From: Orobanche coerulescens | Taxonomy: Eukaryota > Streptophyta > Magnoliopsida > Lamiales > Orobanchaceae | Direction of reading: 5' to 3' | Assembly: GCA_033398695.1 (NCBI GenBank) | Contig: CM065818.1 | Span: forward strand, 79,914,092 to 79,978,091 | DNA length: 64,000 bases | Part shown: positions 44,254 through 54,463 of the stretch, in pieces | How the letters are laid out: each line of letters starts with the position of its first letter | Position numbering within the stretch: the first letter of the stretch is position 1 | Made by a program: the position numbers and the translations under genes | The notes under the pieces: model-generated | The model's input: the letters and a program-made list of their open reading frames with translations, nothing else | Told to the model about the DNA's origin: nothing | Databases searched by the model: none

Positions 44254-45103
44254 TCTTCTGTAACACCCCTAAATCCCATTGGGTTATTACAATGCCGTGG
44301 ACCCCACACCCGGAGATCCACCAGGCGAACATGACTAAAATACATTAAAATTAACCAACAAGGGAGATCACAGTCCCTACCATGATATCCGACACAATAT
44401 TCCGATAAGGAATCTTAACGACAATGATGGGCTTACATGGCCAAAATGAAAATACAACCACACCCATAAGCCTTGCTCAGGTAATACATAATGACAATGA
44501 CTGACAAACTGTAGTACACTCCAACTGACTGACCAACATGAACAACTTCGGCTAGTATCGCTCGAATGCCTCGTCGCCATCATGTGTCTCAACTCTCTCC
44601 TCGCAAGCACCTAAAACATGAAAACATGTTCCGCCCCCACGGGGTCAGTCATCCAGATAATGAACATCAAATACATGTATAACATGATATGCATCCAAAG
44701 GCAGAATGAAACGGTACAATGATTATAATAATAATAATATGAGATGCTCACAAACCAAGGTACGAACCGAGCATTTGTGAAACACTATGCCCACGGCATA
44801 CTATTAATACCTGTTCGGCAGGTTAGAACATAAGTGCCCAACGGCGAATCATAATCACAGAGTACCACTATGAATTACACGACATGAACCAAACCAGAAC
44901 TGAATTAAATATGAATCACAATGAATTACATGAAGATGAACCAAACCAGAATTGAATTAAATATGAATCACAATGCCCGAAGGCTCCAATGAAATTATCA
45001 AGATATCATAAAGATCTGAAAGTCACTCAGACGAAGCTGTCAATCAACATAAATACTGAAACCGGAATAGCCCAAAGCTATAGTTAATGAGCGTTAATAA
45101 GAT

Positions 45104-45791
45104 CATAACCACGGACGTGACCTACTGAGTTGTAGGTATCGGGAAGCCAACAACGAAGGTTCAATCCCCAAGCTTACCCATAATAAGATCATAAATACGA
45201 CCGTGACCTACTGAGTTGTAGGTGTTGGGAAGCCAACCGCGAATGTTCAAGCCACAAGCTTACCCATAATAAGATCATAAACACGATCGTGACCTACTGA
45301 GCTGTAGGTGTTGGGAAGCCAACCGCGAAGGTTCAATCCCCAAGCTTACCCATAATAAGATCATAAACATGACCGTGACCTACTGAGCTGTAGGTGTTGG
45401 GAAGCCAACCGCGAAGGTTCAAGCCCCAAGCTTACCCATAATAAGATCATAAAAACAATCGTGACCAAGGAAAAAGTAGGTGTTGGGAAGCCAACCGCGA
45501 AGGTTCAAGCCCCAAGCTTACCCATAATAAGATCATAAACACGATCGTGACCTACTGAGATGTAGGTGTTGGGAAGCCAACCGCGAAGGTTCAAGCCCCA
45601 AGCTTACCCATAATAAGATCATAAACACGATCGTGACCTACTGAGTTGTAGGTGTTGGGAAGCCAACCGCGAAGGTTCAAGCCCCAAGCTTACCCATAAT
45701 AAGATCATAAACACAACCGTGACCTACTGAGTTGTAGGTGTTGGGAAGCCAACCGCGAAGGTTCAAGCCCCAAGCTTACCCATAATGAGCA
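45104..45791. repeat. 86-bp tandem array, 8 units (C 5' LTR)
   Basis: Units start at 45104, 45190, 45276, 45362, 45448, 45534, 45620 and 45706. This is two more than in the 3' LTR. The unit at 45448 has the hairpin core replaced by AAGGAAAAA near 45468-45477. Confidence 0.95.
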
Positions 45792-45947
45792 CTAGCTGAG
45801 ACTAGCCTCCAAAATATATTTAATCACAAACGGCAACGATCCGAAGATTACCGGATTCACGAGAATGATAGTGTGCTGCCTTGAGTCGGCCAGCACGATA
45901 ATGATGACTCACGGATGGGCACCGTCCTCAGAGGTCCCAATTCAATA

Positions 45948-46465
45948 CCTCGATTACCTTAGAACGGTCAATCAATAACAACGATACAACGGATGGGAAC
46001 TATCCTCGATAGCCCCAATTCAATACCTCGATTGCCTTAGAATGCCCAACCGATAACAATGATGCAGCGGATGATTCAATACCTCGATTGCCTTAAAACG
46101 GCTAATCGATAACAATGATACAATGAATGATTGAGCACCTCAATTGCCTTAGAATGGACAATCGATAACAATGATATAATGAGTAATTGAGCACCTCGAT
46201 TGCCTTAGAACGGCTAATCGATGACAATGATACAATGCATGATTGAACTCCTCGATTGCCTTAGAACGGCCAATCGATAACAATGATACAATGAATGATT
46301 GAACTCCTCGATTGCCTTAGAATGGCCAATCGATAACAATGATACAATGAATGACTGAGCACCTCGATTGCCTTAGAACGGCTAATCGATGATAATGATA
46401 CAATGAATGATTGAACTCCTCGATTGCCTTAGAATCGCCAATCGATAACAATGATACAATGAATG
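45948..46465. repeat. 56-bp tandem array (C 5' LTR)
   Basis: About nine units of the same 56-bp repeat as at 39157-39680. Confidence 0.92.
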
Positions 46466-47388
46466 CCTCGGCACCTTTAATCGGCTATCGACGATGAAGA
46501 TGAGAACGAATACGACAATGCCTTCAATCGTCCAATACAACATGAATGACAGGACGCCAACATTAATAACAATGATTACAACAACATCTTCGATCGACAT
46601 CAATATTAACAACAACAACCGATACATCGATACCGCAAGCCGGTGATTGATAATAACATTAACAATGAATATCTCAATGCCTTACCGGCCATTAATGAAC
46701 GATAATAAATATTTGGCATAATTGCCGAAGAGTATCGTATCGAACGATCCCCTATAATCAATGAACTTATGAAGAGACTAAGTCTCAGAATGATATACAA
46801 CACATTCATACACATATATGATAACATTAATCTCATTTACTAGTACAAGTATAAAACTTGCCTCAACCGAAGGCGATGAAATCCTTCCACGAACAACGAA
46901 GGCGTCCTCCGATAAACACAAGTACTCGAACAACCATGAATGAAATACAATTCATTCAATAACACAATATCAATCGAAATCAACACAACGACCGAAAGAA
47001 ACTCTTTGAGACCATTAATCGAACACTAAATGTTCAAGGTTCCTCAAGAACCTAAGAATCATCAATCGGGTTGAACGAATCGAAGATATGGATATACAAT
47101 CCATAGAACACGATTAATAATGTTTACTAACATCAACAGATTCATCAAATTCGGACGAACAATGAAAATCAAGAAGAAATCTCGAAAAATCAAATTCTAG
47201 GAGATTTCAAGAATTTACCTCGATCCGACGAAGAACAATGATTTGATGTTGATATAATCGATAAGAATCCTCAAAAATGCTTAGAAATCGAGTGGAATCG
47301 ACCAAAAACTCCATTTCTCAATTTTTCCCGTCGCCAGCCGCACCCGGGTGAAGAAATGTGAAGAAAATGAGGTTTGGCCGGTCACAGC

Positions 47389-47399
47389 CTATATATGGC
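47389..47399 (-). promoter_or_regulatory. LTR C TATA box (5' copy)
   Basis: Minus strand CATATATAGGC-like box between the palindromes and the rest of the LTR. Confidence 0.6.
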
Positions 47400-47407
47400 C
47401 GATCGGG

Positions 47408-47690
47408 TTACGGTCGTAACCGACAGGGCCTTACGGCCGTAACCGGCATTCATCAAAACCCGCCCAGCGCCTGCCGATCGCTTACGGCCGTAACCGACAG
47501 GGCCTTACGGCCGTAACTCGGCACTTACGGCCATACCCGACAGGTCCTTACGGTCGTAACCGGTATTCGTCCGAACACTGCCTGGCACACGTACGGCCGT
47601 AACTGACAGCCCTTACGGACATAACCGGCATTCATCCGAACACTGCCGAGCACGTACTACCCTAACCAGCACCTTACGGCTGTAACTCGG
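47408..47690. repeat. Palindrome array, TTACGGCCGTAA type (C 5' LTR)
   Basis: About ten copies near 47408, 47431, 47482, 47505, 47525, 47548, 47591, 47613, 47654 and 47674, more degenerate than in the 3' LTR (CGGTCG, CGGCCA, CGGACA variants). Confidence 0.9.
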
Positions 47691-48237
47691 CCAGGCGAGG
47701 CCCTGCTCCAAGAAGTGCGGCCGTGACTCGGCCGTGGCCACTCCAACGGCCCGGATGATGCCGAAACCCGAACCTGTATATGAATCGAAGATACAGTTAC
47801 GAAGTACTCGCAAAGACGAATCCGAGCGCTAAGAGAACAAACGATTCCGACCACCCGAAGGCTCGAAATTCGACAACGGAAAGTAATTACCCCAAACTTT
47901 GAGAAATTATGAAAATGGCCCAAAACGTCCGAAATACACGATACACGATCGAAACACCAAGACAAAGCTCGCAAAATGAATAATAACATTAAATGAACTT
48001 ATGAGAAACTCGAAACAACAGTGTCAGACGAGATTCGCAAGAATCGAACTCAAGTGCGGAGAAGCCGTTTAAGAACATGGAACTCAACAAAACAATACCG
48101 AAACGAACTCGGATGACAAAAAGTGCAGAATTAAATATTCTCATAATGACGAAACGGTCACAACGGAGTCGCTAAGATGGACTTCCGCCAAAAAAGAAAA
48201 TTACCGAAAAAATCGAAATTGCGGATATTACATAAAG

Positions 48238-48595
48238 ATGATTGAAAATGATATGCGGTTTCCTGGAATTGGAGAAAGTATGGCGATGGAGAGGCAAATA
48301 TGGCGGGAAAGAATACGGATGGTGGATGGAATCTGATTCCTTCTTTTTTTTCTTCTTTTTTATCTATATTTTTATTCCTATTTTCTTTTATTCCATGTTA
48401 TCTTTTAATTTATTTTTCAGGATTTTTCATTTTTTTTTAACATTCATTCTCTTTTTTTTTTTGCTTTTTTCTCTACTTTTTTCCCTCTTTTTTCCTTTTA
48501 TGTTATTTATGTAACGATTATTGACGGTTTCAATGTTTGATTCATGTTAGCCGACCCCAAATCATTTTGGGACTAAGGCTTAGATGTTGTTGTTG
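48238..48595 (+). pseudogene. RTE-type LINE ORF end, part 2, and 3' UTR with (TTG)n tail
   Basis: Continues the frame from 31418: MIENDMRFPGIGESMAMERQ and IWRERIRMVDGI, then TGA at 48334. The pattern W-x-x-x-I-x-x-D-M, then MA-x-x-R-x-x-WR, is the normal C-terminus of plant RTE-type LINE proteins. The 3' UTR is T-rich (48348-48500) and ends with GCCGACCCCAAATCATTTTG and GGACTAAGGC before a TTGTTGTTG tail, the 3' end shared by RTE LINEs and Au-type SINEs. The copy is 5'-truncated and lies against the remnant F 3' LTR. Confidence 0.72.
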
Positions 48596-48670
48596 TATAG
48601 ACACCAAGCTATCCAGTATATCTCAAATAAAATAACACGAGAAAATTATACTGAAAATTCGGATATTACA
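48596..48670 (-). repeat. Element F 3' LTR, remnant
   Basis: 75 bp matching the outer end of the 5' LTR (58341-58416), minus-strand start TGTAATATCCGAATTTTCAG. Confidence 0.85.
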
Positions 48671-49030
48671 TACTACCCCCTTAAAATAAGTTTCGTCCTC
48701 AAAACTTGCAATCCTGCCACAAACAACAGATCAATCCAAAATTTTCCAAATTCATCACAAAAATAATCAATCGTCGCCACAAGCGAATAACCAAACCAAC
48801 ATACTTACAGGTGCGTGAAGCCGATGATCTCCCGTGATACTAGCATACGAATCCCATACGAAGTCTAAACACAACCAACACACACCAATATCACAAATAG
48901 CAATTTGAAAAGATCTCAAAAATTTTGGAACCTCCAAAAATCGTTTGACTCAAAAGTCAGAAAAAATCATTTTCAAAAGCCACGCTACTACCGTACTGGT
49001 AGAGCCACATAACACACATGCCTGGTTTTC
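48671..49030 (-). other. Element F internal region
   Basis: Polypurine tract AAGGGGGTAGTA (minus) at 48671-48682, then about 350 bp without coding potential, ending GGTTTTC where G2 is inserted. Confidence 0.75.
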
Positions 49031-50054
49031 TGATACGATACCTAATATTCCAATCGAAGAAGCTCCAATAAAAATCGACATCCACGACGATACAAATTCG
49101 CATGGTCATGCATCATTATACTTGGGAGAAAAGAACACGCGGATTGGAGTTACGTTGTTAATCGGAACCGGAGTAACGTAAAACTCGACGACGGAATCGG
49201 TCCGAAAGCATGAAAATTCGGCCATATCATGCTTGAAAGGGACTCATGATTTGTCAAGATGCATGAAGATATTTCTCCTTCCCCACCTCACTACAAAATC
49301 GGCCCAAGCATAAGATTTGATGAAGACTTTCATCAAATATCTTCTTCATGTCACCATCACCATAATAAGTCCAAGATTCATCAAAGATTGTATCATGTCA
49401 TAATCACCTAATAAAACCAAGAGGCTTGGTATCTACTCCTTGGATATTTCGGCCGAATGGTAACAAGATAGGAAGCTTCATTTTCTTGTTTTGTTGTATT
49501 TTCTTATAGTTGGAAACTACTATATATAGTAGTACTTGTTGTATTTGTAATCATCTTGAATATTAATAAACCTTGTATTTCTTTGAAATATACGTTGAAC
49601 GAGTTCAACAAAACTTTAGTTATTATTTCGACGCGTCTCGAATTATAACTTGATCGATTCTCAATAGGTCTTGAGGAGAGATTATTTTTATCGAGTTATA
49701 GGTCTAATTCGGTAAAACACATTCAAACCCATACACTATCCTACATCCCGGCCGAAAACCGTATAAATTTCGTCCACCACCTTTTATTTTGCTGTATCGA
49801 CGAGTTGCTGTATCGAGCGAGTCCTGCTGTTTGAAATTGCTGTATCGAGCGAGTCTTGCTGTTCGGAAGTGCTATATCGACGAGTTCTTCTTTGTTGGGC
49901 TAGATGGCGGCTTGCTTCATTTCGGTGATCTTGTTCGCTACCGTACGTGAAAGAGTCTTCATTGCATCGAGAGAGAATTCGTATCATAAGACCGTGATAA
50001 TCTTCCGTTGTATTTTATACGTTTTACGTACACTTACATACGTAATTCGTATCA
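49031..50054 (+). repeat. Element G2 5' LTR
   Basis: 1024 bp. It has a TATATATAG core at about 49521 (the likely promoter) and four imperfect copies of CTGTATCGACGAGTT-like words near 49793-49885. The first 150 bases match the pol C-terminal coding sequence of the 3' LTR. Confidence 0.92.
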
Positions 50055-50058
50055 TAAG

Positions 50059-50071
50059 TGGTATCAGAGCC
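50059..50071 (+). promoter_or_regulatory. Element G2 primer binding site
   Basis: Exact TGGTATCAGAGCC, four bases after the LTR. Confidence 0.95.
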
Positions 50072-50105
50072 ATTTGTCTCACGGTTCTCGACGTTACTCA
50101 AGAAG

Positions 50106-51131
50106 ATGGCATTCACCGATGAAGAAGTAGCACAACTACGTGACGTTCTTCGCGGCTTACCGAAGCCCAGAATCCTTGCACGACGAGGATACGACACCAT
50201 GCATGCACCACGACATGCTGATGAATTCAAGACAAGCGAACTTCCGGAGTTCGTAGGCGGCACCGATCCCGAGGTTTATTTGGAGTGGGAAAGGAAAATT
50301 GAACGAATGTTTGAGTTCAAGGATCTCAATGACGAGGTACGTTGCAAGTATGCGATTCTCAAGCTTGGAAAGGGAGCTTCCCTTTGGTTTGAGCGAATGA
50401 AGACACAAAGAGTTCGTGCCGGAAAAGAGAAGATACGTTCGTGGGATTCTCTAAAAAAGAAACTACGAAAAAGATATGTCCCGGATACACACAAGTTAAG
50501 CTTGTATCGAAAAATTTCTGACCTCACGCAAGGAAAGCTAAGTGTCGAGGAGTACATCGAGGAGTTTGAAAACTTATCCTTGATGGGAGAACTTGAAGAA
50601 AGCGAAGAATTACGGATGTCCCGTTTCCTACGAGGTTTGAATAAAAATATTGCTAATTCCGTGGAACTCTACCCCTATTCCGACTTTGATACTTTATGCG
50701 GACTTTGCATAAAGTTGGAAAATCAAAACAATACAAAACTTTCTAAACCCGAATTCCCATCTAAATACGGAAATACCAACTTTGGCGTGAGTTCTAGCTC
50801 GTTTCCAAAAACTGTCACCACAAGTCCACCCGTTACTACCATTCCAAAAACTCCTATCACACCAAAAGAAACAAGCCTGTCTAAAGTCCGGTGTTTCAAA
50901 TGTCAAGGATTTGGACACTATCAAAGTGCTTGTCCAAATCGGAGAATTGTGACGCTACGAGAAGCCATAGCCGTCCGAGAAGAATTACTAGCCGAAGAAG
51001 AAAGAATTGGAGACGTCTTTAACTTGGAAGCTGACGAAGAAGAAGAAGAATGCGAGGCATACGATGCCCCGAACTATGACACGAACTCGTCCTTCGCATG
51101 TTACAAACGAAGGCGGCCCCGAGTGACATAG
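50106..51131 (+). pseudogene. Element G2 gag with CCHC knuckle
   Basis: The start is taken as the ATG at 50106 (MAFTDEEVAQLRDVLRGLPK), 35 bases after the primer binding site. The gag core reads LPEFVGGTDPEVYLEWERKI, EVRCKYAILKLGKGASLWFE, RKRYVPDTHKLSLYRKISDL and MSRFLRGLNKNIANSVELYP. The zinc knuckle CFKCQGFGHYQSAC lies at residue ~265, followed by an acidic stretch (LEADEEEEECEAYDAPNYD). The frame is lost near 51080, where the sequence should pass into protease. Up to that point it is intact and full length, one of the best preserved coding pieces in the window. Confidence 0.93.
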
Positions 51132-51775
51132 AACAATGAGACCAAATCTTTCACACGAAGTGTCGTGTCGGAGAGAAATGGTGTAGCTTGATCATTGACG
51201 GTGGAAGTTGTACAAACGTGGCATCAAGCGGGATGGTCTCAAAGCTCGGATTAATCACCACGGCTCATCCAAAGCCGTATGCACTCCATTGGCTCGATGA
51301 TGGAAATAAGGTGAAAGTTTCAAGACAAGTGAAGGTCGGACTCACCATGGGTTCGTATGACGATGATATTACATGCGATGTACTACCGATGGACGCATGT
51401 CACGTATTATTGGGAAGACCTTGGTTATTTGATCGGGACGTACTACATCGAGGGAGGAGTAACGAGTATGAGTTACGTGACAAAGGTAAAAAAATTGTTC
51501 TTAAACCTATGTCACCTCAAGCTATCCGGACGATGAGTTCAAAAAAAATCGAAGGGCCGAAACTTACGATGCTTGCCAACGAGAAAGAAGTCGAACACGC
51601 CATTGACGATGGCGAACGTGTTTATTTAATAATGATCAAAGAATTCCGAAACCTTGCTACCAAATCACACCACGAAGGAGAGATAGATACATCATTGTTA
51701 CGAGTTCGCGGATGTATTTCCCGAAGATTTGCCGGTGGGATTACCACCTATCCGCGGAATCGAACACCAAATTGA
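51083..51775 (+). pseudogene. Element G2 protease and pre-RT region
   Basis: In the corrected frame the segment starts around LRMLQTKAAPSD. One in-frame TGA follows near 51140, then HTKCRVGEKWCSLIIDGGSC with the active site DGG, then VLPMDACHVLLGRPWLFDRD and KGKKIVLKPMSPQAIRTMSS. This is the CRM-type aspartic protease and linker that processes gag-pol. A second shift near 51700 breaks the passage to RT, whose lead-in continues as GLPPIRGIEHQIDLVPGA in another frame. The open stretch beginning at 51188 has no start of its own. Confidence 0.88.
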
Positions 51776-53189
51776 TCTTGTACCAGGAGCTCCATTACCG
51801 AACAAAGCGGCGTATCGTTGTAATCCCGAAGAAACCAAAGAACTACAACGTCAAATTGATTAACTCATGAGTCACGGATATGTCCGAGAAAGTTTAAGCC
51901 TGTGTGCGGTTCCAGTCCTACTTGTACCAAAAAAAGACGGATCATGGCGAATGTGTATTGACAGTAGAGCCGTGAATAACATCACCGTCAAGTATCGGTT
52001 CCCCATTCCGAGACTAGACGACATGTTAGACGAGTTACATGGCTCGGTTATATTTTCAAAAGTTGATTTGCGGAGCGGATACCATCAAATCCGCATGCGA
52101 GAGGGAGACGAATGGAAGACGGCATTTAAAACAAAGAATGGACTTTACGAATGGGTGGTGATGCCATTCGGCCTCACTAATGCCCCGAGCACTTTTATGA
52201 GGTTGATGAACGAGGTTCTCAAACCTTTCTTGGGAAAGTTTGTTGTCGTATACTTAGACGACATTTTGATCTACAGTCGATCCTTAGAGGAGCATCTCGA
52301 ACATTTGCGGCACGTGTTTGAAACTCTAAGGGAACAGAAACTTTATGGAAAGCGGGAGAAGTGTACTTTCCTAGTCGAGAGTCTTGTCTTTCTCGGCTAT
52401 GTCGTTTCTAAAGAAGGAGTGTCGGTGGACCAAGAGAAGATCGCGGCCATCAAGTCTTGGCCGATACCAAAAACAATCACGGAGGTACGATCATTTCATG
52501 GCCTAGCTTCTTTTTACCGACGATTCATCCGGGATTTTAGCACCATCGCCAGTCCGATCACGGAGTGTCTTAAAAAAGGAACCTTTGCATGGAACGAGGC
52601 GGCCCAAAAGGCTTTTGAAAAATTAAAGGGAAAGTTATGTGAAGCGCCGATTTTGACGTTACCCGATTTTTCACAACCATTTGAGGTGGAATGCGATGCT
52701 AGCGGAGTTGGAATCTGGGCCGTACTTATTCAAAGAGGCCGCCCCATCGCCTATTTTTCGGAGAAATTAAGTGGCGCCCGAGTTAATTATTGTACTTACG
52801 ACAAGGAGTTCTATGCTATCGTAAGAGCACTCGATCATTGGAGTCACTATTTACGTTCGAAACATTTCGTGTTACATTCGGATCACGAGTCGTTGAAATA
52901 CATCAACGGGCAAAGCAAGCTAAGTCCAAGACATGCAAAATGGGTGGAATTTTTACAATCTTTTCACTTTTCATCCAAGTACAAAGACGGGAAAAGTAAT
53001 ATAGTGGCGGATGCACTATCAAGACGGTATGCCTTACTGTCGATTCTAGATGTTCGTTTGTTGGGGTTCGAGACTTTGAAAGATCATTACAGTGACGATT
53101 TGGACTTCGGGGAAAATTTTACCCGTTGTAAAACGGGCCCGCATTTAAGAATTTGTTTTACAGGATGGCTTTCTTTTCAAGGGAAATAA
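51776..53189 (+). pseudogene. Element G2 reverse transcriptase and RNase H
   Basis: After the lead-in there is one stop at about 51861. An open frame of 440 codons then begins [22 protein letters not shown] motifs are all present: [54 protein letters not shown] and the catalytic [10 protein letters not shown]. RNase H follows with [42 protein letters not shown] and [11 protein letters not shown]. The frame is lost by a deletion near 53145 and stops at 53189 in the RNase H-integrase linker. Apart from the flanking breaks, RT and RNase H look catalytically complete. Confidence 0.93.
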
Positions 53190-54003
53190 ATTATGTGTGC
53201 CGAGACATACAATTCGGGAATTGCTAGTTCGGGAGGCGCACGGAGGAGGACTAGCCGGTCATTTCGGCTCGGCTAAGACCGTAGAGGTGCTAAAAGAGCA
53301 TTTCTTTTGGCCAAAGATGTATGGTGACGTAAGCACAATCGTGAGTAAATGCGTCACTTGTCACATGATGAAAAGTTCGTTCAAGCCAAGTACATACATG
53401 CCGTTGCCAATACCGTTACGACCATGGGAGGATGTCTCGATGGATTTTATTGTGGCTTTACCTCGTACTCAACGAGGCAAAGACTCGATCATGGTGGTCG
53501 TCGACCGTTTTTCGAAAATGGCTCACTTTATAGCATGCCACAAAACCGATGATGCAAGCAATGTGGCGGACTTGTACTTCCGGGAAGTAGTTCGTTTACA
53601 CGGAGTTCCAAAAACTATCGTGTCGGATCGAGATTCTAAATTTCTGAGTTACTTCTGGAATACTTTATGGAGAAAAGTGGGTACTAAACTCCTATTCAGT
53701 ACTTCACATCACCCACAAACCGATGGACAGAGCGAGGTGACTAATCGAACCTTGGGAGCATTATTGCGAGGATTGGTGAATAAAACACAAAAGGATTGGG
53801 ACGTTAAACTTGCACATGCGGAATTCGCATACAACCGATCACCCGGCTTCGCCACGGCCCATTCACCTTTTGAAGTAGTATACGGAATAAATCCGCACAT
53901 GCCATTGGATTTGATTCCATTGCCGAGCGACGAATTGGTTCACAAAGACGCAGAATCAAAACTCAAGTCAATGATGAAGTTACATGAAAAGGTACGAGCG
54001 GAT
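53147..54003 (+). pseudogene. Element G2 integrase, zinc and catalytic domains
   Basis: The integrase frame opens before 53197 ([14 protein letters not shown]). The zinc domain is [20 protein letters not shown] with CVTCH. The core keeps Asp in [13 protein letters not shown], Asp in [10 protein letters not shown] and Glu in [14 protein letters not shown], so all three catalytic acids are present. It ends at VRAD and stop near 54005 through a small shift in the region just before the C-terminal domain. It is closely related to G1 throughout. Confidence 0.92.
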
Positions 54004-54463
54004 TAAAGAAGTGAATGAAATTTACAAACGGAAGTCGAACAAAAATAAAAAAGCGAGATTATTTGATGTTGGCGACTTAGTTTGGATACATTTGAGAAAA
54101 GAACGATTCCCAAGCAAACGCAAGAACAAATTAATGCCGAGAGCCGAAGGGCCGTACAAAATTGTGGGAAAAGTGAACGACAACGCCTACAAAGTAGAAC
54201 TTCCGGGCGATTACGGAGTACACGCGACATTCAACGTAGGTGATCTCTCGCCTTACCTTGACGACGATGGCATTACGGAATTGAGGTCAATTCCTTTCAA
54301 AGAAGGAGGGAATGATACGATACCTAATATTCCAATCGAAGAAGCTCCAATAAAAATCGACATCCACGACGATACAAATTTGCATGGTCATGCATCATTA
54401 TACTTGGGAGAAAAGAACACGCGGATTGGAGTTACGTTGTTAATCGGAACCGGAGTAACGTAA
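53984..54463 (+). pseudogene. Element G2 integrase C-terminal domain, ending in the 3' LTR
   Basis: The frame starts upstream of [20 protein letters not shown] and contains LFDVGDLVWIHLRKERFPSK, KLMPRAEGPYKIVGKVNDNA and LPGDYGVHATFNVGDLSPYL. It enters the 3' LTR at 54313 and continues 50 codons (PNIPIEEAPIKIDIHDD to LLIGTGVT) to a stop at 54463. The LTR-encoded tail matches that of G1 in spacing and in DDT-x-LH-x-HA, Y-x-GEK and LIxGTG(I/V)T. In the CRM clade the C-terminal CR motif also overlaps the 3' LTR. No ordinary chromodomain is seen. Confidence 0.9.

Larger units (their letters stand above)
42819..44258 (-). other. Element C internal region (1.44 kb)
   Basis: Minus-strand order: PBS, leader with 37-bp repeats, a gag trace, then TTTCGGGACGAAACTTC and the polypurine tract AAGGGGGGTAGTA (42819-42831). 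No protease, RT, RNase H or integrase sequence is seen. Confidence 0.85.
31419..48232 (-). mobile_element. Element C: long-LTR, nearly gene-less Ty3 derivative (LARD-like) with nested insertions
   Basis: Flanked by TAAAG at 31414-31418 and 48233-48237. Minus-strand order: 5' LTR 48232-44259 (3974 bp), PBS, 1440-bp internal region, polypurine tract, 3' LTR 42818-31419. The 3' LTR is enlarged by G1 (6214 bp), solo LTR H (1396 bp) and their duplications. Without them it is about 3.8 kb; the remaining difference from the 5' LTR is about two 86-bp repeat units. The internal region has only a gag trace, so movement must have been in trans. It is inserted in the last codons of a LINE ORF. Confidence 0.92.
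44259..48232 (-). repeat. Element C 5' LTR (3974 bp)
   Basis: Minus-strand TGTAATATCCGCAATTTCG at 48232 to GATTTAGGGGTGTTACA at 44259. It contains the 86-bp array, the 56-bp array (45948-46465) and the palindrome array. Confidence 0.93.
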
